Part shown: in pieces, positions 54,160-64,000 of the stretch
Layout of the letters: each line of letters opens with the position of its first letter
Position numbering within the stretch: position 1 is the first letter of the stretch
Position numbers and translations under genes: made by a program
The notes under the pieces: generated by a model
The model's input: only the letters and a program-made list of their open reading frames with translations
The model's database searches: none
What the model was told of the DNA's origin: nothing
DNA from: Mesocentrotus franciscanus
Lineage: Eukaryota > Echinodermata > Echinoidea > Camarodonta > Strongylocentrotidae
Reading direction: 5' to 3'
NCBI GenBank assembly: GCA_037976565.1
Contig: CP137666.1
Coordinates: forward strand, 7,738,582-7,802,581
Length of the DNA: 64,000 nucleotides

Positions 54160-55117
54160 AGTTTAACATCATATGTCAAATACCAAGTCCCTAAATAAAT
54201 TCAGCCTCGTCTCTGCTGGTGATTCAATGAATGGCTATTTTTATTTTTATATATTCTTATTATTTTAATATCATCATGTTCATTAAATGTTATTATAATC
54301 ATTATTGATGTTAGTATAAGTGTTATCTATTTTTTAATATTTTTTTAATCAATATACCTTTAACGTTTAGTGTGATAGCACATTTTAAAAGCATCTCTGC
54401 AAGTTCAAGGTAAAAACGTTTCACTCTCTTTCTCTCTTTCTCTCTTTCTCTCTCCCTCTTCTCCCATCTCCCATTTCATCCCAATTGCCTTTGTCCAAAC
54501 CACTCACCTTCCATCATTATCACCCCATTTTGTCACGCTGCAATTATACCCCTACACCCCATCGGTCTCCTTTTATGCTTTATCCTCACATTGCAACACA
54601 CTTAAAGGTACTATGTCCCATTTGCAGCCAACATCAAATTCTGTAGAACTTTGCAGGAATTATGAACATGTCACGCAGAAGCGGCGGAGCGACTTCAAAA
54701 GTTGGGGCACCAACAAAAAGGCACTTTCTAGAAAAAAAGGGCCCCTTCAAAGGAAAATCTCAAAGCAAAAATATACAATTTTTTAGACATTGGTATCTAT
54801 ATACCCCTATATTGTGATTACATTATCAGGGATGATTTCAATATTTGTTTCACTTTATACATCATACTGTGCAGTTAGGTGTGATGGTCTGAAAATTCAT
54901 TTGCGAGCGAGCATAGCGCGAGGAAAAAATTGAAAATTTGTGAGGTCGCAGTGCGAAAAATTACATCTTATAAAGAGGAAAACCCAATCCTGATGGGGTT
55001 ATAAGCACATTCTCATAACGGAAGACTGAAAAGACCTTTGATAAGTAACATAATTATAACATCTATAAATACGAGCGAGCTTTGGGGGAAATTGCTCTTA
55101 GTCGCTTGAAATTAGGG

Positions 55118-57705
55118 GCACGTTTAATGGTGAGAAGAAAAGGGACACTTATCGAAAGGGATAAGACACTTATTAGAAAAGAAAAGGAGCACGTGTCAAA
55201 GTACAAAGGCACTCACCAGAGATGAAAAAGGCACTTATGAGAATGGGAGAACAGAAAAGAGGCACCCATCAGATTTTGAGGGGCATTTATAAGAAGTGAA
55301 AAGGAGCATTTATGAAAAGGGATAGGCTCCTTATTAGAAAGGAAAAAGGGGCACGTATCATTGTTAAAAGGGTAATTATCAGAAGTGAAAAGGGACACTT
55401 ATCGCATCTGAAAAGGGCACTGATCATATATGAAAAGAGGCACTTATGAGAATGAAAAAGGGCACTACTAACAAAGGGAAATGTGCATTTGTTGAAAGAA
55501 AAGGGCATCGATCAGATTTTAATAGGGGCATTTATCGGTGAAATGGGACTTTTATGAGAAGGGGAAAGTGGCTCTAATTAAAAAGAAAAAGTGGCACATG
55601 TTAAAATAAGGAATTGAATAGGGTCATTTACAAGAGATGAAAAAGGGCACTTAAGAGAAGGAATGTGCGTTTTTTAATTTTTTTATAAATGGGGCATCGA
55701 TCTTTAGTAGGGGCATTTATCGGAGGTGAAATGGGGCTTTAATGAGAAGGGGGAAGTGGCTCTAATTACAAAGGAAAAGAGGCACATTTTAAAATAAACG
55801 GGCATTTATCAGAGATAGAAAGGGGTCATTATGAGAAGGAGAAGGGGCACTTTTAAGAAGGAAAAGAGTATTTATTAGCCAGGAAAAGGGGACGTATCAA
55901 AATAAAAGGGGCATTTATTAGAGATGAAAAGAGCACTAATCAGGAGGGGAAGGGGCACTTCTCAAATAAAAAAAACGAGTATCTCTCATAATTGAATAGG
56001 GTCATTTGCAAGAGATGAAAAGGGCACTTATGAGAAGGGGTATAGGTTTTTTTTAATAAATGGGGGCACTCATCATAAGGAAAAGGGGCACTTATTAGAA
56101 AGGAAAGGGGCACATGACTTGTGATAATATAAGGTGTGCTTATCCGAGTTAAAAAGGGGTAGTTATTAAAAAAGGGGCATTTATTAGAGATGAAAAGAGC
56201 ACTAATCAGGAGGGGAAGGGGCACTTCTCAAAGTAAAACGAGTATCTCTCATAATTGAATAGGGTCATTTGCAAGAGATGAAAAGGGCACTTATGAGAAG
56301 GGGAATAGTTTTTTTTTATAAATGGGGCACTCATCATAAGGAAAGGGGGCACTTATTAGAAAGGAAAGGGGTACATGTGAAAATATAAGGTGCGCTTATC
56401 CGAGTTAAAAAGGGGTAGTTATTAAAAAAGGGGCATTTATTACAGATGAAAAGAGCACTAATCAGGAGGGGCACTTCTCAAAGTAAAACGAGTATCTCTC
56501 ATAATTGAATAGGGTCATTTACAAGAGATGAAAAAGGGCACTTATCAGAAGGGAATGGGCTCTTTTTAATAAATGGGGCATCGATCAGATTTTATAGGGG
56601 CATTTATCGGAGGTGAAATGGGGTTTTTATGAGAAGGGGGAGTGGCTCTAATTAAAAAGAAAAAGTGGCACATGTTAAAATAAATAAACGGGGCATTTAT
56701 TAGAGATGAAAAGAGCACCAATCAGGAGGGAAGGCACTTGTCAAAGTAAAAACGAATATCTCTCAGAATTGAATAGGGTCATTTACAAGAAATGAAAAGG
56801 GGCACTTAAGAGAAGGGAATGTGCGTTTTTTTATAAATGGGGCATCGATCCGATTTTAATAGGGGCATTTATCGGAAGTGAAATGGGGATATTATGAGAA
56901 AGGGGGAGTGGCTCTAATTAAAAAGAAAAAGTGGCACATGTTAAAATAAATAAACGGGGCATTTATTAGAGATGAAAAGAGCACCAATCAGGAGGGGAAG
57001 GCACTTGTCAAAGCGAAAACGAGTATCTCTCAGAATTGAATAGGGTCATTTACAAGAGATGAAAAGGGGCACTTAAGAGAAGGGGAATGTGCGTTTTTTT
57101 TTAAAAAATTTATAAATGGGGGCATCGATCTTTAGTAGGGGCATTTATCGGAGGTGAAATGGGGCTTTAATGAGAAGGGGAAGTGGCTCTAATTAAAAAG
57201 GAAAAGAGGCACATTTTAAAACAAACGGGGCATTTATCAGAGATAAAAAGAGGTCATTATGAAAAGGGCAAGGGGCACTTATAAGAAGGAAAAAGAGCAT
57301 TTATTAGGCAGGAAAAGGGGACATGTCAAAATAAAAGGGGCATTTAATATTAGAGATGAAAAGAGCACTAATCAGGAGGGGAAGGGGCACTTCTCAAAGT
57401 AAAACGAGTATCTCTCATAATTGAATAGGGTCATTTGCAAGAGATGAAAAGGGCACTTATGAGAAGGGGAATAGGCTTTTTATAAATGGGGCACTCATCA
57501 TAAGGAAAGGGGCACTTATTAGAAAGGAAAGGGGTACATGTGAAAATATAAGGTGCGCTTATCCGAGTTAAAAAGGGGTAGTTATTAAAAGGAAATTGAC
57601 ACTTGTCAAAGCTGAAGGGGCAGCTCTAAGATTTGAATAGGGCAATTATCAGAGGTGAAGGGGCGCTTATGAGAATAAAAAATGGACACTTATTGCAAAG
57701 GAAAA
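55118..57705. repeat. GGGGCA-type minisatellite, copy C
   Basis: The same array as 48585-51175, with many one-base G-run and A-run differences between the copies. No genes. Confidence 0.88.
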
Positions 57706-57764
57706 TGGGAACTTGTCGAAGGAAAAGGGGATATGGATAGATGAAATAGAGAGATTAAGGAGAA

Positions 57765-57767
<3 letters not shown>

Positions 57768-57838
<71 letters not shown>

Positions 57839-58105
57839 GGTAGGGTAATCATTTTATGTAAATGGCAGATGGAGAGGAGGGGCAAAATAGACTGGAAAGG
57901 AATGAGAAGGAAAAAGGAAAACTTAAAAGAAGATGTCTATTATAAGGGAATTGGAGAAAGAGAGAGAGGAGAGAGAGAAAGGGGTAGAGGAAATGTAAAT
58001 GTAAGAGGCTGGTACTAGAGCGCGCGTTAGAAGGGAAGGAATATAATTATAGATAGAAAGAAAAATATATAATATGGATAGAGGAAATAGAGAGAGTAAG
58101 GAGAA

Positions 58106-58154
<49 letters not shown>

Positions 58155-58187
58155 GAGAGAGAGAGAGAGAGAAAGGGGGAGGGGAAA

Positions 58188-58221
<34 letters not shown>

Positions 58222-58230
58222 AGGGGTAGG
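57768..58230. repeat. GA and TA microsatellites, copy C
   Basis: Nearly pure (GA)n at 57772-57835, (TA)n at 58107-58151 and (GA)n at 58153-58219. They correspond to 51230-51700 in copy B but with different lengths. Confidence 0.9.
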
Positions 58231-58902
58231 GGTGATGTAAATGGAAGAGGCTGATACTAGAGCGCGCGAGAAAAGTCAAGGAATATGTTGATAGATACAA
58301 AAAAAAATATCTGGATATATAGAAAATAGAGGAACCATCAAGGAATGAGTTGAAGGGATATAAGCTGAGGAAACATGTGTGAGAGCAAATGAAATACAGA
58401 CAAACAATGAAGGAAGAGAGAGGGGAACAGAGAAAGATATGTTTTGTATGTTAGCCAACAAATGGAACCCTTATGTTGTTGTTGTTGTTAATTGTAGATA
58501 TATTAATGTAGATATAAAAGAAAGAAAGGAGAAAAGAGATGAATAGATATAGATTTATAAAGATAGAGGAACATGCAGGGAATGAAAGGGAGGGACAAAG
58601 GCTGAGGAAGAAAGGATAGTCTGGAGAAAATAGAGAGAGAGAGAAATAGATCGAATGAGAGGGGTTGGGGTGAGAGAAAATGACATTAAGAAGAAGGAGA
58701 GAAAGAGAGGTAGACTGACTAACAATTCGGGATGAATCTTTAACAATAACTTGTTTAAATAATGGTCATGATTTAAAAGTCGTTATCTTTCTTACCTGTT
58801 TCGTGTCACTTTTCTTATATTTTTTGGAGTATTTTTTAAAACTAAAAACGAAGACACTTTCTCACAGGTTTCACGGCAAACCGCTGCACAATACAAGTGT
58901 AA

Positions 58903-59040
58903 ACCGACGGTGTAGTGCGGGTGCGCGCGTCTGTGAAGTTAGCGACTGTAATCTCAGATCCTCATTAAAATCATGTAAGTAATTCATCATTACGGTCGCT
59001 AACTTCACGCACGCGCGCGCGCCCGCATCCCACCGTCGGT
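58903..59040. repeat. Long hairpin near the right end, copy C
   Basis: The arms ACCGACGGTG... and ...CACCGTCGGT pair as in copy B. The CG-rich middle is a few bases longer (GCGCGCGTCTGTGAAG; CGCGCGCGCGCCCGC). Confidence 0.85.
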
Positions 59041-59277
59041 AGGGTATGCAATTATTGTATAGTGCATGTCGTGTGTACCATACAGTGTACAGGTTCAATT
59101 AACTTGTTGCCAGTGGAAACCGGCTGGTCCTTTTCCATCTGAAAAGTACCTCTTAGAACTTCCTTTTCTGTATACCGGTTTGAAGACACCATAGCAAACA
59201 ATTCTATTGTTATCATGCGGTCACGGTTCGGTGCACACGAGTGGTCGCTGAGTTGTGGTCGCTAGAAGTAGTCCAAT

Positions 59278-59286
59278 ACAAGTTGA
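59278..59286. repeat. Target-site duplication, right
   Basis: ACAAGTTGA directly after the right end GTCCAAT; the partner of 18558-18566. Confidence 0.85.
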
Positions 59287-59520
59287 TTGAATTTGCTCCG
59301 CCTCTTATTGTATAGTCTTCTTTACAACTTTTTTAAAATTATTTTTCATCAGATTTTAAAATGTTTCATTGTAAGAATTAAGATAACATGATGACATTTT
59401 TTAAAAAATGAGAGAATGCCACACTAAAAAGATAAATGACAACTAGCAACTCTTTATTCACTCGTTCGCCATGCACACTCGACTCGTACTAATTACTCTC
59501 GCACTTCATATCCGAAGGGT
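59287..59520 (-). promoter_or_regulatory. Probable displaced upstream region of PECR
   Basis: If the transposon and one duplication copy are removed, this sequence lies directly upstream of the PECR leader on the minus strand. It then reads ACTATACAATAAGAGGCGGAGCAAATTC into the duplicated ACAAGTTGA complement. A GGCGG box (complement at 59299-59306) and an AT-rich TATA-like stretch are visible. No start site can be fixed from sequence alone. Confidence 0.45.
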
Positions 59521-60022
59521 CTGAAGCTATAGCTAGCGTTTGAAAACGAATGTGTTTTTTGTAATCATAGAGATATAAAACAAAACTTTTACTTTCAACC
59601 AATCAGTATCGTTGTACAACTGAGAGAGATCAACATTAGTCAGACCAAAATATACATGATTACTGATGTATTTCGATTTATGCATGTTTCTTTCCAGAAC
59701 CCCTCGATGCTAACTACATCATTTGTATTTAATTAATTCGACTAGCTGCTATGTAATCCATGTGCTTACATCAACTGTTGCTATATCCTCTGGCAAGCTT
59801 TTGAGTTGCCAAGGAAAACTTTTCTTCAAGAAATATACAGAAGATTAGTAAACGGGTCTATTTGAACATATTTGTCCGACCAGAATTTTGTTGTCCCCCT
59901 GTTAAATCTATTGTTCTTCTTCATGTATCCTCATTTAATCCACATTAGGCCTGCGGATAGTACTTTTTTGTGAGCCCCTTTGTATTGTGAGTTTGGAAAC
60001 CAAATTCACTGTACATTTTAGT

Positions 60023-60170
60023 TAGTTTAGTTATACTTCTAGAGCGTTATGGACAAAGTAGATATTGTTCAAGGAAGATTTGAAACTTAGTCGAAGCACT
60101 AGTCTAGTGCTTTCGACTAAGTTTCAAAATCAAGATCAACTATCTAGTCCATAACGCTAGAAGTAACTAA
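60023..60170. repeat. Imperfect palindrome, about 145 bp
   Basis: The left arm TTCTAGAGCGTTATGGAC ... TTTGAAACTTAGTCGAAGCACTAG faces CTAGTGCTTTCGACTAAGTTTCAAA ... GTCCATAACGCTAGAAGTAACT. The arms are about 70 bp. It is probably a foldback MITE; the flanks do not show a clear duplication. Confidence 0.75.
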
Positions 60171-60214
60171 AAAATAAAATAAGAATATGTGTATTATGGC
60201 CATCGGGGGGGGGG

Positions 60215-60745
60215 TGGCAAGCCCTCTTTATGTCCCTTTTGCAGCCAACTTAAATTCTGTAGAACTTTGCAGGAATTATGAATATGTCATGTATGTCATA
60301 TATCTGTGAAATTTAAACATTAGCAGTGTCCTAGTATTCAAATTATGCAAGGAAACCCGTTAACCTTCTTGTCATTATTGAGTGACTGACTGACATCTTT
60401 TTTTCTTTAGTAATAACATACATAAAATGAGCTGTAACAGGTACATGAGCTTTTGTCTACATCAATAACCCACTACTTGTAATGGCCACAATTAAACTGA
60501 TTGAATCTTTGTGCAGCACAAAACGTACGACCATTCGGTAAAAGGGTCTGAAAATTAGACTATTACTTAGGTGATTGCAATCACTTAAGTGGATTCGACA
60601 ACTAATGGTCGTTAAATTCCCACCAAAAGCCATTTTCAAGCCCCTTCGTTTTGAGGGAAGTTCTAAATTAGTATTGTCTTTCAAATGCCGCTGGAATTTA
60701 ACCTTTTCATTTTTGGGCCTGCAAATGGGACATAGTACCTCTAAG
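60215..60745. repeat. Transposon-like repeat with inverted ends
   Basis: The left side reads TATGTCCCTTTTGCAGCCAAC and the complement of the right side (60719-60745) reads AGAGGTACTATGTCCCATTTGCAGGC. The left end and following 50 bp match 48073-48145 inside the giant transposon. It is likely a non-autonomous element. The open frame 60457-60855 (minus) inside it has no recognised domain. Confidence 0.5.
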
Positions 60746-60749
60746 GCCC

Positions 60750-61725
60750 CTCCGCTACCTTTTTTTTTGTTATTATAAATCAATGAAAGCGAGGCACATG
60801 TAGAAACTTCATGCAAGACTGACCCAATCCCCCAAAGTTCCCTCGAAAATAACATACTAGAACCGCGTCTGCACCGTGTTTGGATTTTGTTCTTTCAAAT
60901 AGCTCCATAAAGTCAAGCAACACGGTCATGTTTCTTTACATCCCAAGGCACAGTGGATCCTCTCCCAAACCCTATCCTAAGTGACCCAAATCAATAAAAA
61001 AAAAAAACTATTCCACAAAAAAATACCAAAGGCTACATCCTTTTAATATTTGTCCCTTCATTTCTTTTTTCTTTTCTATTTTAAATATTTTTTTTGTTTC
61101 AACTCAATACATCATTGGTAGGCCTTCTGCTAATTCAAAGAATAGCAGTGAAAAGGCCTTTCGTTCATTTCTTAGGTTTACATGGACGAAAAGCTTTATT
61201 TTTTATTTTTTATTCATTGCTATTTTTCGATTTAGGTCATGAGTAACGTAGCTATAGGAGTACGGGGTCGCGAGCTTCCTCATATCGAACAAAATGAAAA
61301 GAAAAGAAAACAGGAACGAGAAGGAAAGGGAAGAGGGAAATGAAGATTTAAGTGAAGATGATACGACCCCCTTCTACATCTTCCGAATTAATCGGTGGCT
61401 TGCATGCAGGCATATACACTAATTACTTACTTAAACACAATTCCATAAAGTCTTGAGTAGAGCCTAGCTCTGCTAATCACAGTCTATTAGTTCAGACACT
61501 CTGTAGAATCTGTTACGCACTACGACTGACAATGTTTTGTGCTTGCAAACTAATCGATGGCCTCCTTCAGTCCTTGTTTCATTCACCTGGTAAAAATCCG
61601 GTGCACCCCCCCCCCCACCCCGGGCCCCTCCCCCTCCTGACTACAGTGCCAACTCCCCAAATAAAATTCAAACGTGGTTTATTTCTAATTCGATACCAGT
61701 AATTTACAAATGTTGCTGAAATGGC
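60750..61725. other. No gene seen
   Basis: AT-rich non-coding sequence with A and T runs. A C-rich run lies at 61605-61630. Confidence 0.35.
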
Positions 61726-61727
61726 AT

Positions 61728-62050
61728 GATTTTTCCCTGAGCTTTCGTGGGCTCTGCCCCCTGGACCCTCCAAGGGCCATAAAGCGGGCCCCTGGTTGCT
61801 CATCTGACCGTAATTAAATGCCTAAAACCCCTGAGCTTCCGGGGCTCCGCCCATGGGATGCTCATCTGACCGTAATTAAATGCCTAAAACCCCTGAGCTT
61901 TCGGGGGCTCTGCCCCCTGGACCCCACCAAGGGCCTTAAGGCGGGCCCCTGGATGCTCATCTGATCGTAATTTAATGCCTAAAACCCCTGAGCTTCTGGG
62001 GGCTCTGCCCCTTGACCCCACAGGGGTTTTGCCCCTGGACCTCACTCCAC
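61728..62050. repeat. Tandem repeat, about 120-bp unit, GC-rich
   Basis: Three incomplete units of ATGCTCATCTGACCGTAATT, AAATGCCTAAAACCCCTGAG, CTTTCGGGGGCTCTGCCCC, CTGGACCCC and AAGGGCC. It is much richer in G+C than its surroundings. The short frames in it (PLDPTGVLPLDL and similar) are repeat translations. Confidence 0.7.
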
Positions 62051-62109
62051 TTTACGCTCCATTTGCCTCACTCTACCTGATTGTAAATACTTTAGCCCCC
62101 GCCCAACTT

Positions 62110-63830
62110 TTAAAAACGTACCGCGGGGCCGCCTGTACGAACATCATAGAGTGGTGGTGCTCATTACGCCACTGCAAGTACCTTATAAGACAGCTTTCCG
62201 TTAAAATCCAACGGGACAATGGGACATTCCAATAAAGAGCGACAGCCCAGGGGCGCAACAATTTGTCTGTCTTATGAACCCTCTTCGAATAGGCCTTTTG
62301 TGAAAATAAAAAACAAAAAATAATTTCAGTTAACCAACAAGTCAGTCAACCATTCAGTCAACGGATCTACCAAACAAACAAAAGAACAGACACACCCACA
62401 CACACACATAGTCAATGAATCAATCAGGCAGTCAATCAATCAATTAATAATTTAAAAATCTACCAACCAACCAACCAACCAAATAACTAATCAATTCAAT
62501 CATTTAATCATTCATTCACTCACTTACTCACTCAATCAATCAATCAACTCTTAGCTGTTTTTACTATCCATGAATCCATGACAAAGATGAATATGAAGGC
62601 TCATAATGTTATATAAGGTGTGAATATTTACATAATTCTAATAATGTTATGATAATTTATCGCCATAAAATGATGAATGAATTAAAGTAAATTCATTTTA
62701 TTATATACCATTTGAACCAATGATTTTGTTTTTAAATGTTCAAAATAAAAACCAACAGTCCAATGACATATGCTCATCAATCACATTCAAATTGATATCA
62801 ATTTTTTTTTAATGGAATGGGGTTGAATAATAGGCGTCACTATACGAGATCATAATAAAGGGGAGGGGGTTCGGGTGTACCCCTCATCATACGAAAATGT
62901 TCTGCGACGAACAGGAGATCTATTTTGTTCACCTCTGTTTAATCTTCCACTTCAAGATTTAAAAAAAAGAGATCTTTATAAAAGTTTAAACTAGTCCACA
63001 GGCACAGACTCTAATGTAATTTGACACGTGATCATAATTCCTAAAGCCCTGAGGACAGCCTATATAGCTCTAAGCCGCTTAAGTACAGATCCTATGTAGC
63101 AGCCTATTATGTTGTCCGCCTATAGTCTAAAAAATGCAGACACTGTTACCCACAACGAAGGACAAGGGTTTGTGCCTGCAAACTAGTTAGAACTAGGGTA
63201 TCCTTTAATTCATCAACTACTATTAAAGCGATGTGATGGACAGTTTGTGGGACTTCCCAAAGCTGTACAAAGAACACATTGAATTGAATTGATGATTGAA
63301 TATATTTTCTTTTGCAAAACATACAATCATATCAAATTACATTTCAACGATACAACATATACAAAATATAACGATTGTGTTTAAAACGTATACACAATAT
63401 GATAATAATAAAATGTTGACATTAAAATAAAATGTAACTGATAACACTGCAGAAGAAGAAGGGCTATAATAAGCGTTTGCTTGATAGCGTAATAGGGTGG
63501 ATGATTAAAAGAAAAAAATAAAAGAAAATAATGATAGTGAAGATGATGATGATCATCATGAGGATGAGAATGAAAATGAAAATATGTTGATGTAAATATG
63601 TTTGAAACAGAACACTTATGGTATACGGGAATTATAAAATAAAGTGATGGATGTTTATCGAAATCTGGAAATAATATTGAATATTTAAACATTCGCAAAG
63701 ACTTTAAAAAATGATCAAATTAATGTCATTTCAATAGCCGTGTTCATCGCATGTTGAAATGTACGAACTTTGCAATAACATGTTACGTAATCCGACCGTG
63801 ATTTATATGGGATATACAATAGAGACTAGA
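62110..63830. other. No gene seen; simple repeats
   Basis: Includes tetranucleotide-like AATC/ACCA stretches (62330-62560), a G-rich patch (62865-62880), a (TTGAA)-type run at 63280-63300 that may be a LINE tail, and A-rich DNA. The minus-strand His/Tyr-rich frame at 63381-63698 is a translation of GATGAT-rich DNA. Confidence 0.4.
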
Positions 63831-63834
63831 ATTT

Positions 63835-64000
63835 GCCCTTAAAGGGCAAGTCCACTCCAAAAATAACTTACTTTCAATAAAAGCAGAAAAATCAGACAAA
63901 CCAATCAAAAAAGGTTTGAGCAAAATCGGATAACTAATAAGAAAGTTATGTATTTTTGAAAAAGGGAACAATGAGAATCACAACACAAATTGCCAAGATG
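63835..64000. repeat. Dispersed repeat running off the right edge
   Basis: Contains AAAGGGCAAGTCCACTCCAA, then AAAGCAGAAAAATCAGACAA and AAAATCGGATAACTAATAAGAAAGTTATG. This resembles a repeat I recall as very common in echinoderm and some other deuterostome genomes (GGGCAAGTCCACCCC...ATCGGAT...AAGAAAGTTATG). It is assigned from memory only. Confidence 0.5.

Larger units (their letters stand above)
18567..59277 (+). mobile_element. Giant DNA transposon encoding USP and Ulp1 proteases (composite as assembled)
   Basis: The boundaries come from the ACAAGTTGA duplication, from inverted subterminal repeats (18582-18603 and 59242-59262, sharing GCGACCACAA and TCAGCGACCA), and from a second left end at 28988 that begins with the same CGCTCCTTGAATCTGGCGACC. 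The outermost 15 bases at the two ends match poorly, which is unusual for a classical terminal inverted repeat. Cargo in order: satellite array, possible transposase tail, deubiquitinase, degenerate deubiquitinase half, Ulp1-like protease, minisatellite, hairpin. I found no DDE/RNase H core, integrase or polymerase, so the copy may not be autonomous. An 8-9 bp duplication plus a Ulp1 domain recalls the KDZ (Zisupton/Kyakuja/Dileera) transposons, but that is only a suggestion. Two 500-N gaps interrupt it. The real insertion is probably about 24 kb or less. Confidence 0.85.

Noticed and set aside
18567..59277. Polinton/Maverick or other virus-like element because of its size and a C48-type protease
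   Set aside because: No polymerase B, integrase, ATPase or capsid-like frames. The duplication is 8-9 bp, not 6, and the ends do not start with AG.

Overview
The window looks like nuclear DNA of a marine invertebrate animal, probably a deuterostome and perhaps an echinoderm. It is AT-rich and has small GT-AG exons in large introns, LINE, SINE and MITE debris, simple repeats, and at 63.84-64.0 kb a dispersed repeat that I recall from echinoderm and other deuterostome genomes. The organism is an inference from repeat style and from one gene.

1-10.8 kb has no confident host gene. It holds the 3' end of a non-LTR retrotransposon (minus strand, about 1.0-1.6 kb), a tRNA-headed SINE carrying a nested MITE (4.29-4.75 kb), a roughly 70-bp tandem repeat full of GACGTC palindromes (5.68-7.05 kb), and copies of two small interspersed repeat families.

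10.80-18.53 kb (minus strand) is a complete eight-exon gene for peroxisomal trans-2-enoyl-CoA reductase (PECR). The exons were joined by hand at GT-AG borders with consistent phases. They give 304 codons, from an ATG at 18525 to a C-terminal SKL peroxisome-targeting signal at 10802-10810.

18.57-59.28 kb is a very large DNA transposon inserted in the 5' leader of PECR, 32 bp before its ATG. A duplication of ACAAGTTGA flanks both ends (18558-18566 and 59278-59286), and the subterminal inverted repeats share a GCGACCA core. The assembly here is composite. Two runs of exactly 500 N (28455-28954, 52729-53228) divide it into a left part (A), a full-length copy with its own different left flank (B, 28988-52728, 23.7 kb) and a right part (C). 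A and C are probably one insertion. B is probably another copy or allele placed between them by scaffolding. The element reads in order: left end; an array of about 222-bp satellite monomers (about 38 in A, about 65 in B) with a seven-monomer higher-order repeat; an ORF I do not firmly recognise, which may be a transposase C-terminus; a ubiquitin-specific protease (USP, C19) domain with Cys, QQD and His boxes; a second, degenerate USP-like half; a 506-bp Harbinger-like MITE; a Ulp1/SENP-like (C48) protease with a full His-Asp-Gln-Cys set; a poly(A) signal; a GGGGCA-type minisatellite; GA and TA microsatellites; a 132-bp hairpin; and the right end.

59.29-64.0 kb begins with what should be the displaced upstream region of PECR. 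It then holds an imperfect palindrome, a transposon-like repeat, a tandem repeat of about 120 bp and simple repeats, with no gene I can support.
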